A DNA stretch of 64,000 bases from DASRHT01 sp035650355 (lineage in GTDB: Bacteria; Chloroflexota; Ktedonobacteria; Ktedonobacterales; Ktedonobacteraceae). Shown in pieces: positions 1 to 8,185 of this stretch (position 1 is its first letter; each line of letters starts with the position of its first letter). Position numbers and translations under genes: made by a program. The notes beneath the pieces were generated by a model that was not told the DNA's origin, made no database searches, and saw only the letters and a list, made by a program, of their open reading frames with translations. Location of the stretch: positions 1-64,000 of the forward strand of contig DASRHT010000081.1 of the NCBI GenBank assembly GCA_035650355.1, in the 5' to 3' direction.

Positions 1-225
1 GAGGCAAAAGCGGCGACTCGCCTCCCGCCCGGCCATCCAGAGGGTTTCTATGAAGCCTTTGCCAATGTCTATACAGCAGCCATCGCCGACATCCGCCGTG
101 TAGAGTCGGGCGAGCCGCCGCTCGGAGGGTATCCCACCGTCTACGATGGCTTACGCGGCATGCTTTTCGTGACCAGGGCGGTTGAGAGTTCGCAAAAGGG
201 CGGCGTCTGGACAGACATGTCATGA
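1..225 (+). CDS. Gfo/Idh/MocA-family oxidoreductase, C-terminal fragment
   Basis: This open frame runs in from the left edge and ends at TGA 223-225, so only the last 74 residues are present. The segment PPGHPEGFYEAFANVY, followed by a long helix and a final YDGLRGMLFVTRAVESS stretch, resembles the extreme C-terminus of NAD(P)-dependent sugar or inositol dehydrogenase-like proteins of the Gfo/Idh/MocA family. There the final helices pack against the substrate domain. The nucleotide-binding N-terminus lies outside the window, so substrate and cofactor cannot be judged. The family call rests on this tail alone. Confidence 0.6.
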   Translation, partial: EAKAATRLPPGHPEGFYEAFANVYTAAIADIRRVESGEPPLGGYPTVYDGLRGMLFVTRAVESSQKGGVWTDMS

Positions 226-427
226 TGAAACGACCCCCATTCCCGCTATTCATGACAGGGAGCCGACTGAAAAATATTGTGAAAAATATCACTAACAAGT
301 TGATAAAATGATCCATGTTTTTCACCTGCACCTGATGTATATTTATTCTTAGAAAATACGAACTGTGCAGGTTACAAGAGCTTACCGATAGCGCTCCTCT
401 TTCAGAGTGGGAAGGAAGTATGACATT

Positions 428-1549
428 ATGACGATCTACCAGTGTCCACAATGCCATAGGCATCTCAAAGAACATTCTAATTTCTGTCATCACTGCGGCG
501 CCAAATTACCGGCATCTGACGCAGCACCAGATATATCTAAACAGTCAGCTCACGCTGCATCTCAGGACCAGCCTCCTCATCTACCACGCGTACAGTTTCG
601 CGAACCCACAGAGGGAGCATTCACCGCGCTCGTCCCACAAGCGTGGAAAACATCCGGTCGCCTGGTGCGCAATCCACTCCTCGGCACGGCGGCTATCAAC
701 TTTGTCTCCTCGTCCGATGAGAACGGGACGGTGATGATGGTCATGCCAGGTATTACCTACCACTTTCAGGAAGTCGGCATAGGGATGTTCGGGGCAGTTT
801 TACCGGGCAGGCGGCTACAGCGGTATATGCCAGCGCCCCTTTTTACGCAGCACTGGCTCGTTCCTCAACTAGCTCGAATGTATCGGGATATGCGCGTTGA
901 ACATATCGTCAACCGGCCTGACCTCCTGCCACTGATAGCAAAGGCGTGGACAAAAGACGGCACCTCTCTCTCCTACCTGGATCTGAGCGCCGTAGAAATA
1001 CAGTTCACCTCTACAGCACCAAACGGCATCTGTTTTCGGTACAAGATGGCGGTCACGGTCGTCAATATGAAGTTTCTGCACCTCTGGCAAGCAGATCTTG
1101 CGCTGATTCTGCGCGCGCCGCAGGATCAGTTTGCGCAATGGGAGCCGATCTTAACAGATGTGGCGAAGTCAGTTCAGCTTGATCCACAGTGGGATCGGGC
1201 CGAACTCATGCGCAATCAAATGCGCAACAACTTGATGCAACAGCAAGCCATGCAGATCCAGCAGAATACCTTTGCACGCCAGCAGGCCATTAGCAACACG
1301 CTCTCTCAAACGAGCGATATCATTTCTCAGGGATATTGGGAGCGACAAGCGGTGCTGGATCACAATGCACATCGATGGTCAAATGCAATCCTGGACCAGC
1401 AGGACGTGATGGATAGCTCAGGCCAGGTGTTTCAGGTACAAAGCGGCTACGACCAATACTGGCGCGACAACCTAAACAATATCTATGTGGGCAACTGGCT
1501 GGCGAATCCTGGACCCGGCCTGGAGCAGTTGAAGCCAACCGGCGACTGA
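428..1549 (+). CDS. Zinc-ribbon protein of unknown function
   Basis: The 373-residue protein begins with a zinc ribbon, CPQCHRHLKEHSNFCHHCG (CxxC-x10-CxxC), within the first 25 residues. A polar linker and then about 300 residues that I do not recognise follow. The C-terminal 100 residues are Gln/Asn rich (MRNQMRNNLMQQQAMQIQQ) and probably helical or disordered. I see no transmembrane segment or signal peptide, so it is probably cytoplasmic. I chose ATG 428 over the upstream in-frame GTG 407 because GGAAGGAAG lies about ten bases before 428 and the ribbon then starts at once. It is one of three zinc-ribbon proteins within 15 kb, but the other two have a membrane anchor and this one does not. 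Confidence 0.75.
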   Translation: MTIYQCPQCHRHLKEHSNFCHHCGAKLPASDAAPDISKQSAHAASQDQPPHLPRVQFREPTEGAFTALVPQAWKTSGRLVRNPLLGTAAINFVSSSDENGTVMMVMPGITYHFQEVGIGMFGAVLPGRRLQRYMPAPLFTQHWLVPQLARMYRDMRVEHIVNRPDLLPLIAKAWTKDGTSLSYLDLSAVEIQFTSTAPNGICFRYKMAVTVVNMKFLHLWQADLALILRAPQDQFAQWEPILTDVAKSVQLDPQWDRAELMRNQMRNNLMQQQAMQIQQNTFARQQAISNTLSQTSDIISQGYWERQAVLDHNAHRWSNAILDQQDVMDSSGQVFQVQSGYDQYWRDNLNNIYVGNWLANPGPGLEQLKPTGD

Positions 1550-1584
1550 CACGAGTGCCAAAGCTTCCTCCTGCTCAACATCAA

Positions 1585-1662
1585 AGCGGCCAACCTTATT
1601 GGCACATCAGGTTGGTCGCTTGCCGTCTCAAAAGTCATTGGCGAGAGGAGATTTCCTCTCGC
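1585..1662. terminator. Tandem hairpins between convergent genes
   Basis: Two hairpins separate the zinc-ribbon gene from the convergent YciI-like gene. The first pairs 1585-1596 with 1609-1620 (12 pairs, one G-T). The second pairs GCGAGAGGA 1641-1649 with TCCTCTCGC 1654-1662. Neither has an immediate T-run, although a short one follows at 1676-1680. They probably act as a bidirectional terminator. Confidence 0.5.
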
Positions 1663-1672
1663 TAGCCTCACA

Positions 1673-1963
1673 TCATTTTTCCACGAATGGAGCAAAACTC
1701 GGATGGTATTTCGAAGGAGTGAATTCGATGAACTCGTACTCCGCCACTTGATTGCGCGCGTATGGATCTTGTTGGGTAATCTCCTTCACTTCCTCCAGCG
1801 AGTTCGCATTGACCAGCAGCACGCCTCCTGTCGCCGGATTTCTGCGCCCGGAGCAGATAAATTTTCCGGTTGCATAACACCTGTCGAGAAACTGGAGATG
1901 TTCCGGGCGGTGCTTATCCACCTCTTCAAGCGGCTTAGTATAACGAAGCAAGACAACAAACAT
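1673..1963 (-). CDS. YciI-like (YCII domain) protein
   Basis: This 96-residue protein has the size and pattern of the YCII family, a dimeric ferredoxin-like fold related to muconolactone isomerase. It opens with a hydrophobic strand (MFVVLLRYTKPLEEV) and has a conserved HRPEHLQFLDRCYATGKF segment carrying the family's His. A GGVLLVNANSLEEV strand-turn-helix and the DPYARNQVAEYEFIEFTP ending follow. The family is often fused to other domains or stands alone, as here, and its biochemical role is mostly unknown. The gene is single, with convergent neighbours on its 3' side. The fold is confident and the reaction is not. Confidence 0.8.
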   Translation of the reverse strand: MFVVLLRYTKPLEEVDKHRPEHLQFLDRCYATGKFICSGRRNPATGGVLLVNANSLEEVKEITQQDPYARNQVAEYEFIEFTPSKYHPSFAPFVEK

Positions 1964-2106
1964 AGGGCAATGCTCCTTTCCTGGGCTGACGTCTCATTGC
2001 AATAACATGAAGAGACGCATCATATCACTACACAGTAAAATATCCCCTCCCATTTTGTCACATCATGAAAGGGTGGCAAGCTCAATCGTCATATATTTTG
2101 CACAGT

Positions 2107-2139
2107 AAAAAGCGAGCGCAGGCGGGTTGCCTGCGCTCG
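2107..2139 (-). terminator. Rho-independent terminator of the secreted repeat protein gene
   Basis: An 11-bp perfect stem (CGAGCGCAGGC 2113-2123 with GCCTGCGCTCG 2129-2139) has a 5-base loop. Read leftward it is followed by a T-run (the complement of AAAAA at 2107-2111). It lies about 50 bases past the stop of the leftward gene ending at 2191. Confidence 0.9.
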
Positions 2140-2190
2140 AACACAAGGTGCTTCTGCTCTATTCTCTTGCTGAAAGCAGCTTGGCGAGCA

Positions 2191-2907
2191 TCAGGCGGTT
2201 ACGGTATAGTTCACCTGAATCCTGTGCTCCAGGCCACCGCTATCGGCGATGAGGGTAACCGTAAAGGTTCCTAGAGCTGATTGTGCGTTGGTCTGCACCT
2301 CGAATGTTGTATCGCCTGTACCCGTCACCGACGAGCTTGTAAAGAAAAGCTTATCGTTGGTTGGCCCACTATCGATAGTGAACGTTACGGTGCCATTAAA
2401 ACCATTGATATCCTGCACATGAATGTCGAAAGTCGTCGTTTGCCCCCGCTTAACGGTCCTGGCAATCGGGTTGGCTGAAAGTGTGAAGTCAGGGGCATTA
2501 TCAGAAATGACCACAGTCACATTGAGAGAATGCTGCAAGCTACCACTGGTCCCCGTGAGGGTGAAGGTAAATGTGCCCTCAGGGGCATCTTCACCGGCGA
2601 AAATATCAAAAGTGGTGTTGCCTGTGCCTGTTACCGAGGTGGGAGAAAAGCTTGCCGCGCTATGATTGATATGGCCGACGAAACTAAAATTCACAGTTCC
2701 AGTAAAGCCGTTCAATGCCTGCACATGGATCGTGTAGAGCGCGTTTTGATCTCTTGGAATCGTCTGCGAAGTTGGGCTGGCCGAGAGAGCGAAGTTGGGC
2801 GGCGACGAAGCCAGGGCCGTGTGCGTAGGCGTCATCAAGAAAGACAAAGCCAGTAGAGGAACGAGGAAAAGCAGGGCAAAGGCAGCCTTGCAGCGCACCT
2901 GAAACAT
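2191..2907 (-). CDS. Secreted protein with two tandem Ig-like repeats
   Basis: The 238-residue protein starts with a signal peptide: a basic start, then a hydrophobic core ALLFLVPLLALSFLM, with cleavage near ALASSP. The mature part has two repeats of roughly 95 residues. Each opens with the same phrase (NFALSASPTSQTIPRDQ and DFTLSANPIARTVKRGQ), then YTIHVQALNGFTGTV or FDIHVQDINGFNGTV, and ends in a TGTxNTTFDI/TFTVT strand. This is the alternating pattern of Ig-like or CARDB-like beta domains seen on bacterial surface proteins. There is no anchor, sortase motif or catalytic motif, so it is probably secreted or part of the cell envelope. An AGGAGG-type ribosome site precedes the start, and a strong terminator follows. 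Confidence 0.75.
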   Translation of the reverse strand: MFQVRCKAAFALLFLVPLLALSFLMTPTHTALASSPPNFALSASPTSQTIPRDQNALYTIHVQALNGFTGTVNFSFVGHINHSAASFSPTSVTGTGNTTFDIFAGEDAPEGTFTFTLTGTSGSLQHSLNVTVVISDNAPDFTLSANPIARTVKRGQTTTFDIHVQDINGFNGTVTFTIDSGPTNDKLFFTSSSVTGTGDTTFEVQTNAQSALGTFTVTLIADSGGLEHRIQVNYTVTA

Positions 2908-3161
2908 AGGTATCCTCCTTGTTTAGCCTCTGATAACAGAGGTCTTCAGTAAACGCGGCTAGAGTACAAACTGATGCATCGGGCGGAGCGATTTTCTGAG
3001 AGCAAGCATCATGTAAAACAGGGAATGATGCGATGGCACCTATCAAGAGTATATCTGATACGCTATCACATTAGCAAGAAGTTACGGCATGGAAATTGCG
3101 ATTTATATAAGAGGCGCAGAGAAAGAAATCAAGGCTTCAGCAGCAATTCGCGAAGAAGGCG

Positions 3162-4232
3162 TTATATCTTTTCTTTGGCCGCTTGAGCAAGGCGCTGTTC
3201 GGCCAGCAGGTCAGCAGCGCGATACGTTGGGATCTGTTGCTCCTGGGAGATTGCGATCAGCTTCTCCATCATGTCGTAAATACGGGCAATCTCTTCCTCC
3301 ACATGCTGGCGATTATAGCCGCCGGGTTTAATGCTCTCAATGCCGGATAACGCTCCGCCCGCGTTTACAATAAAGTCGGGCGCATACAGAATGCCACGCT
3401 GCGCAATCATCTCGCCGTGTCGCTTTTCGTCTGCGAGTTGGTTATTGGCGGAGCCACAGACGATCTTACAGCGCAGGGCTGGAATGGTCTGATCATTGAG
3501 GATTGCTCCCAGCGCGCAGGGGCAGAAGACATCCACGGGAAGGGTGATAATCTCACCAGGCGCTACGATGTTCACAGGATATTCCGCTGCTACGCGCTCA
3601 ACCTTCTCTTGATCGACATCGGCAATCGTAACTATTGCCCCGGCCTTGACCAGGTGCGCGACAACATCTTTGCCCACAGCGCCCACTCCCTGAACGGCAA
3701 CGCTGTGACCCTTCGGATCAGGGCTGCCGTAAATCGCATTCAGGCAGGCCCGCATGCCATAAATGACGCCCAGAGCCGTGGGAGGCGCGGTATCGCCAGG
3801 ACCCCCGAGGGTTTCAGAGACCGTAATGGCATATTGGGTTTCCTGATGCATAATCTCGATATCTTCGACAGTTGTACCAACATCCACGCCGGTCAAAAAC
3901 AAGCCATTGAGCCGCTGAATATGACGACCGAGAGCGCGTAAGAGAGCCTCGGACTTATCCCGTTTGGGATCGCCGATGACAACGCACTTGCCCCCTCCAC
4001 AATTCGCACCCACACCAGCCCATTTATAGGTCATCGCCCGCGCCAGACGCATGGCATCCTTGATGGCATCTATTTCGCCCGCATAGGGATACATACGTGT
4101 GCCGCCGGCAGCAGGCCCCAGGCGCGTACTATGAATAGCGATTACCGCCTTCAACCCCACGCTCTTCTCTTGAATAAAAATAAGATTTTCGTAGTCATAC
4201 TGTTCCAGGAGTTCGAAAATATAACCTTCCAT
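3162..4232 (-). CDS. Leucine dehydrogenase-like amino-acid dehydrogenase (Glu/Leu/Phe/Val family)
   Basis: At 356 residues this matches NAD-dependent leucine/valine/phenylalanine dehydrogenases, which deaminate branched-chain or aromatic amino acids to 2-oxoacids. The N-terminal substrate domain carries GPAAGGTRM (39-47), the substrate-binding Lys in MTYK (K70) and the catalytic Lys in GGGK (K82). These are close to K68 and K80 of characterised leucine dehydrogenases. GVDVGT follows near 117. The Rossmann domain has GVQGVGAVG near 177-185. Leucine is likely but not proven as substrate. The gene lies 21 bp behind the methyltransferase gene and looks like the last member of the leftward operon that starts with the agmatinase. 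Confidence 0.85.
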   Translation of the reverse strand: MEGYIFELLEQYDYENLIFIQEKSVGLKAVIAIHSTRLGPAAGGTRMYPYAGEIDAIKDAMRLARAMTYKWAGVGANCGGGKCVVIGDPKRDKSEALLRALGRHIQRLNGLFLTGVDVGTTVEDIEIMHQETQYAITVSETLGGPGDTAPPTALGVIYGMRACLNAIYGSPDPKGHSVAVQGVGAVGKDVVAHLVKAGAIVTIADVDQEKVERVAAEYPVNIVAPGEIITLPVDVFCPCALGAILNDQTIPALRCKIVCGSANNQLADEKRHGEMIAQRGILYAPDFIVNAGGALSGIESIKPGGYNRQHVEEEIARIYDMMEKLIAISQEQQIPTYRAADLLAEQRLAQAAKEKI

Positions 4233-4253
4233 AGTTCACTGCCCTTCCATGAA

Positions 4254-5321
4254 TTACCGTTCAAGCACGATCAAGCCGTCAGCGCAATCTTCATACCACA
4301 TGCGACCCTGATCTCTCCATCGTTGCAGACACCACGCCCCCACCGCTTCGAGCCGGGAGCGTGAAAATAGCTGTTGATGCCCATAGGCCGCCTCTGGCTC
4401 CTCACGCTCGTAAGGAACTGCAATGATGAGCCGCTGCGCCACCATCGGCAGCAGACGAGCTAGCACGCGATACATCTCCTCTGCAGTGAAGTGCTCAAGC
4501 ACATGCAAGAGCGTCACTGTATCAAAGTTTCCAAGCTCGCTAACGCCATCGCTGAGCAGATCAACCTGCGCAAAGCTTATGTTCGTCAGCCCTCGCTCTT
4601 GCGCCAATCGCCGCACAATAGCAAAAGAATCAGTTTGAATATCGACGCCCACAACCTGGCGCAGTGACGGGAAACGTTCGGCCATCAACAATGGCAGGAA
4701 ACCAAACGAGCAACCTGCGTCAAGGAACGTTTCACCCTTTTGCAGTTCGTATACACGACAATAGAGCGCCGAAAATACATCTATAGGCGCATCGTTTGCC
4801 AGCGCGACGGGCTGAGCCTGCTCAACGAGGAGATTGTGCTGATAGCGCCGCAGTGTATTGGCGGCGTAAAGATAGAGAGCGCCTTGAGGATCACGCGGGG
4901 CGAGCGAGCAGACAACGGCAGCAAACAAGTCGCCATAGCTCTGCGGCTCTGTCAGGAGACCGAACGGTTTCAGCTCTTGCATAAAATACTGCCCAATATT
5001 GGCATCCACCTCACTGGGAGCAAACCAATGCACCACCAGCGTTGGCGGCTCTTCAGCGCGCAGGCACAACAGAAAGTGTGGCGTCTCATGCAGGTGATAG
5101 CCACCCTCTTCCAAACGTTGCTTTAAAAGTGCCAGATTGATACGATGAGCGTTGATAGCAATAATGCGGCCAGAAGTGCATGACCGCTCGCGCACAGACA
5201 CTTTTCTCGTGCTACTATGCAGCGTGTCAGCACGAGAAAAACGTCCGTCCACATGTGGTATTGCACTTGAAGAGATTGCCTGGCAACGCTCAGCTATGGT
5301 TTGTTCCTCATCCATAGCCAT
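4254..5321 (-). CDS. Class I SAM-dependent methyltransferase
   Basis: This is a 355-residue protein. The first 120 residues are not recognised. A Rossmann methyltransferase follows, with motif I FLDAGCSFGFLPLL, the acidic motif II VVGVDIQTDSF, a post-motif FAQVDLLSDG, and VTLLHVLEHFTAEE, which is typical of small-molecule or lipid methyltransferases. The substrate cannot be read from the sequence. The gene lies 113 bp after the kal-like gene and 21 bp before the leucine-type dehydrogenase, so it is probably co-transcribed with the dehydrogenase. A link to amino-acid or polyamine metabolism is inferred from context only. Confidence 0.8.
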   Translation of the reverse strand: MAMDEEQTIAERCQAISSSAIPHVDGRFSRADTLHSSTRKVSVRERSCTSGRIIAINAHRINLALLKQRLEEGGYHLHETPHFLLCLRAEEPPTLVVHWFAPSEVDANIGQYFMQELKPFGLLTEPQSYGDLFAAVVCSLAPRDPQGALYLYAANTLRRYQHNLLVEQAQPVALANDAPIDVFSALYCRVYELQKGETFLDAGCSFGFLPLLMAERFPSLRQVVGVDIQTDSFAIVRRLAQERGLTNISFAQVDLLSDGVSELGNFDTVTLLHVLEHFTAEEMYRVLARLLPMVAQRLIIAVPYEREEPEAAYGHQQLFSRSRLEAVGAWCLQRWRDQGRMWYEDCADGLIVLER

Positions 5322-5434
5322 ATTGTATCACGCAGAGAGCAAGCCGGAAGCTCAAACTCAAGCGTTTTTCCGGCGAAAGCTCCCGAATACAGCTCAGGAA
5401 GCAAGTAAGAGACCGGCGGCAACATCATTCTTTC

Positions 5435-5860
5435 CTAACCTTCCTGTTCTACAGAGTTACCCAGAAAATTTCGTTTGCGCTGCAATCGCTCTTTCACCAC
5501 CGTCGTCCCGATGGCGCGCCCAACAAGCAGGGGAGTATCCAGAGCATCGGCGGCGGACTCGCCAATATCACTGCGTGCAGCAATGACTTTATACGCTTCA
5601 AACTCTATGCGGCGCGAGGTACGCCCAATCCTGGTAATGCGTCCCACAGCTTCAACAAAATCGCCGGCATAAAGAGGAGCCAGGAATTCAACCTGTTCAT
5701 AGCCCACGAGCAACCCTTCATCGCCATCACAAAGAATAGCCAGCTCGGTGGCAACGTCGCCAAAAAGCGCGAGCATATGCGCTCCGTTGACCAGTTGCCC
5801 ACCATAATGAGCGTCACTGGCGCTGAGGCGTATACGTATTTTAGCAGTGTAGTCATTCAT
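5435..5860 (-). CDS. kal: 3-aminobutyryl-CoA ammonia-lyase-like hotdog protein
   Basis: The 141-residue hotdog-fold protein strongly recalls Kal, the enzyme of anaerobic lysine degradation that removes ammonia from 3-aminobutyryl-CoA. I recognise SASDAHYGGQLVNGAHML near the start, then LFGDVATEL, DGDEGLLVGYEQVEFLAPL and YAGDFVEAVGRITRIG, and near the end VGRAIGTTVV. In thioesterase relatives the first motif differs. The other lysine-fermentation genes (kamA, kamDE, kdd, kce) are not in the window, so the gene is an orphan here and may act on a related beta-amino-acyl-CoA. It is 23 bp behind the agmatinase gene in the same operon. Family is confident; exact substrate is inferred. Confidence 0.7.
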   Translation of the reverse strand: MNDYTAKIRIRLSASDAHYGGQLVNGAHMLALFGDVATELAILCDGDEGLLVGYEQVEFLAPLYAGDFVEAVGRITRIGRTSRRIEFEAYKVIAARSDIGESAADALDTPLLVGRAIGTTVVKERLQRKRNFLGNSVEQEG

Positions 5861-5883
5861 CTATCTCATCCCTTCTTACCTGA

Positions 5884-6834
5884 TCACAGATTCTGAAGCT
5901 TCTTTGCTGCAACTAACGTGAGCATCTCGTAAGCGACATTGGCTGCTAGCAGAGCGGTAATTTGTGCTGGATCGTACGCAGGCAACACCTCGACGATATC
6001 GAAGGCCACAAAATTGCCTCCCCGCAAGCCGCGCAGGAGCTGTAACGCCTCCCAGCTCGTCACTCCTCCCACCTCCGGCGTACCCGTGCCGGGAGTGTAG
6101 GCGGGATCGACAAAATCGACGTCGAACGTCAGAAAAGTGGGACCATCTCCGATACGCTCCCGCACGATCCGGGCAACTTCCGCCATACTATGCTGGCGCA
6201 TTTCCTCATCGGGTATAAGTTGCATACCCAGTCGGCGCGGTATATCGTAATCGCCAGCCGCGTAGACGGAGCCACGCATCCCCACCTGGATGCAACGCGC
6301 CGGCTCAAGGAGGTTTTCCTCAATGGCGCGTCTAAAAGTGGTGCCATGATTGTATTTTCGACCAAAATATTCATCCCAGGTATCGCTATGCGCATCAAAA
6401 TGCGCAAGTCCTAATGGTCCGTATCGTCGCGCCACCACACGCAATTCGGCTAGAGTGATTGAATGATCGCCGCCCAGGCAAATGGGAATGACGCCAGCAT
6501 CTATCACTGGCTGCAATCCCGCCTCGATCCGCGCATAGCTGTCTTCAATATAGCCCGGAACGACCGAAAGATCGCCTCCATCCGTGACCGAAAGCGTGCC
6601 AAAGACATCGACATTCGCCGCAGGATTATACGGTCGCAGCAGGGAGGAGGCATCACGAATGGCGGCAGGACCAAAGCGCGCTCCTGCCCGGTAGCTGACG
6701 CCGGTATCAAATGGCACCCCCAGCACCATCGCATCCACGTCTTCAGTCGTTGTCACATAAGGAAGGCGTGCAAACGTACGCACGCCACAGAAGCGCGGCG
6801 ATTGCAGCGCATCACCGGGCTGGTAACGAGGCAT
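5884..6834 (-). CDS. speB: Agmatinase (ureohydrolase family)
   Basis: This 316-residue protein belongs to the arginase/agmatinase family and probably hydrolyses agmatine to putrescine and urea with two Mn ions. All metal ligand motifs are present: GGDHS near 119-123, FDAHSDT (D-x-H-x-D) near 143-149 and FDVDFVDP (D-x-D) near 222-229. VGVPFDTG-type glycine turns and GARFGP are also present. I chose ATG 6834 because GGAGGG lies nine bases upstream. The longer frame starting at 6861 would run through the palindromic operator. Guanidinobutyrase or another ureohydrolase activity is possible. It is the first gene of the leftward operon and is likely repressed through the operator at 6852-6875. Confidence 0.85.
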   Translation of the reverse strand: MPRYQPGDALQSPRFCGVRTFARLPYVTTTEDVDAMVLGVPFDTGVSYRAGARFGPAAIRDASSLLRPYNPAANVDVFGTLSVTDGGDLSVVPGYIEDSYARIEAGLQPVIDAGVIPICLGGDHSITLAELRVVARRYGPLGLAHFDAHSDTWDEYFGRKYNHGTTFRRAIEENLLEPARCIQVGMRGSVYAAGDYDIPRRLGMQLIPDEEMRQHSMAEVARIVRERIGDGPTFLTFDVDFVDPAYTPGTGTPEVGGVTSWEALQLLRGLRGGNFVAFDIVEVLPAYDPAQITALLAANVAYEMLTLVAAKKLQNL

Positions 6835-6851
6835 GGTTCTTCCCTCCGAGG

Positions 6852-6875
6852 AAACTAACAAACGTTTGTTAGTTT
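6852..6875. promoter_or_regulatory. 24-bp perfect palindromic operator
   Basis: The half-site AAACTAACAAAC at 6852-6863 is followed directly by its exact reverse complement at 6864-6875, with no spacer. It sits between the leftward extended -10 (6878-6886) and the agmatinase ribosome site, so it overlaps the expected transcription start. The CTAACAAACG...CGTTTGTTAG core resembles operators bound by TetR-family dimers. No TetR gene is present in the window. Confidence 0.8.
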
Positions 6876-6877
6876 AG

Positions 6878-6886
6878 AGTATATCA
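6878..6886 (-). promoter_or_regulatory. Extended -10 promoter element of the agmatinase operon
   Basis: Read leftward, TGATATACT forms an extended -10 (TG-N-TATACT). No good -35 is seen 16-18 bases upstream. The palindromic operator begins three bases downstream, as expected for a repressor-controlled promoter. Confidence 0.5.
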
Positions 6887-7107
6887 TGTCTTGGGAAGAT
6901 GTTGGTTTGAGCCAGGTAGGATAGTGAACAGACCCGCTTCCAGTTTGAAGAGTATGTTGCCACTCATCTGCAACGAAAAGCGCTGCCCCAGAGCATCCAA
7001 CGCAGGCATCTCCACGCCTGTCCACAGTGTATGCGGGAAGTAACCCGATCAGATCGTAAGGAAGAGCTAAGCTAGCTAGACTCTGCCAGGAAGAGCTATG
7101 CTGAACA

Positions 7108-7116
7108 TGATACAAT
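7108..7116 (+). promoter_or_regulatory. Extended -10 upstream of the threonine dehydratase gene
   Basis: TGATACAAT is an extended -10 about 58 bases before the start codon at 7174, without a convincing -35. An imperfect direct repeat, GGAAGAGCTAAGCT and GGAAGAGCTATGCT, lies just upstream (about 7060-7102) and could be a regulator site. Confidence 0.4.
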
Positions 7117-7173
7117 ACCAACACATGGAATTATCCTGAACCTTAATAAAAAACATTACCTGGAGTCGCAATC

Positions 7174-8148
7174 ATGCAGCCATATACAACCGCCCCGCAA
7201 CTGACCGATAGCTATATCGATGCCGTCTGGGAGACCTTGCCGCGCCATATCCGCCCCACGTTTCTGCTTCCCAGCCCTATCCTCTCAGAGCAGTTCAAGT
7301 GTGAGCTGACCATCGCTAGCGAAACATTTCAGCACACAGGCAGCTTTAAGTTCCGCGCGGCCTATAATTTATTGTCCAGTGTCCCGCAACAGCATGTGAT
7401 CGCTGCCTCTTCGGGCAACTTCGGGCAGGCGGTGGCCTATGCCTGCAAGTTGCTGGGTAAAACCTGCACGGTTGTTATGCCTGCGACCTCGGCAAAAGTC
7501 AAAATTGCGGCAGTGCAGGCATATGGCGGCATCGTTGATTTAATCGATGTGCAGCAGATAGGCCGGGCCGAGCGCGTCGCCCAGCTTATGAGCGAGCAAC
7601 CGGATGCTTTCCAGGCGCAAGCGTACGATGATTATCGCGTCATTACGGGAAACTCAACGCTTGGCAAAGAAATTCTTAGCGCCGCGCCCTTCGACATCAT
7701 CATCGTGCCGGTTGGCGGCGGTGGCCTCAGTTCGGGCATCGTGGTCGCGCGCGATCATCTGCAAGCGCCCTCGCAAATTATCGGCGCGGAACCCCTTCCT
7801 GGCAATGATGCCGCCCGTTCCCTGCGCAGCGGTCAGCTCATCCCCAACGAGCAAGAACCCGCGACGGTGGCCGACGGAGCTCGTACCATCAGCCTGGGAA
7901 AAACTAACTGGGAGATACTACAGCGCGGCCTCACCGACATCGTAGAGGTTCCTGACCCGTTCACCATGCGGGCAGTGCAGCACTATTTTCGTTACGTCAA
8001 CTTAAAGGTGGAACCAACGGGCGCGCTCTCGCTTGGAGCAATGCTTACCGCGCCCGAGCGTTTTTACAGTAAGCGCGTCTGTTGTATCGTGAGCGGCGGC
8101 AATGTTGATCCTGCGACTTATGCTGAGATTATCGAGCAAGAGGAGTAG
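7174..8148 (+). CDS. Threonine/serine dehydratase-like PLP enzyme
   Basis: The 324-residue protein is a fold-type II PLP enzyme. The Schiff-base lysine is in GSFKFRAAYNLL, the cofactor phosphate loop is PVGGGGLSSGI near 182-192, and SSGNFGQA near 89 binds the substrate carboxylate. The length fits the catabolic, single-domain threonine dehydratase group, which makes 2-oxobutyrate and ammonia and lacks the ACT domain of IlvA. Serine dehydratase or serine racemase activity is also possible. It stands alone, with an extended -10 upstream and a clear terminator that overlaps the stop codon. With the threonine aldolase at 51.5 kb it suggests threonine catabolism. Confidence 0.85.
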   Translation: MQPYTTAPQLTDSYIDAVWETLPRHIRPTFLLPSPILSEQFKCELTIASETFQHTGSFKFRAAYNLLSSVPQQHVIAASSGNFGQAVAYACKLLGKTCTVVMPATSAKVKIAAVQAYGGIVDLIDVQQIGRAERVAQLMSEQPDAFQAQAYDDYRVITGNSTLGKEILSAAPFDIIIVPVGGGGLSSGIVVARDHLQAPSQIIGAEPLPGNDAARSLRSGQLIPNEQEPATVADGARTISLGKTNWEILQRGLTDIVEVPDPFTMRAVQHYFRYVNLKVEPTGALSLGAMLTAPERFYSKRVCCIVSGGNVDPATYAEIIEQEE

Positions 8149-8180
8149 AGATGCGGTTTATTCGCATCTCTATATTTTTT
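8147..8180 (+). terminator. Rho-independent terminator of the threonine dehydratase gene
   Basis: AGAGATGCG 8147-8155 pairs perfectly with CGCATCTCT 8163-8171, followed by ATATTTTTT. The stem begins within the stop codon. Confidence 0.9.
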
Positions 8181-8185
8181 GCACA

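Noticed and set aside
6876..7124. Leftward 89-codon frame crossing the operator
   Set aside because: It covers the promoter and palindrome of the agmatinase operon, lacks a ribosome site and has no family features.
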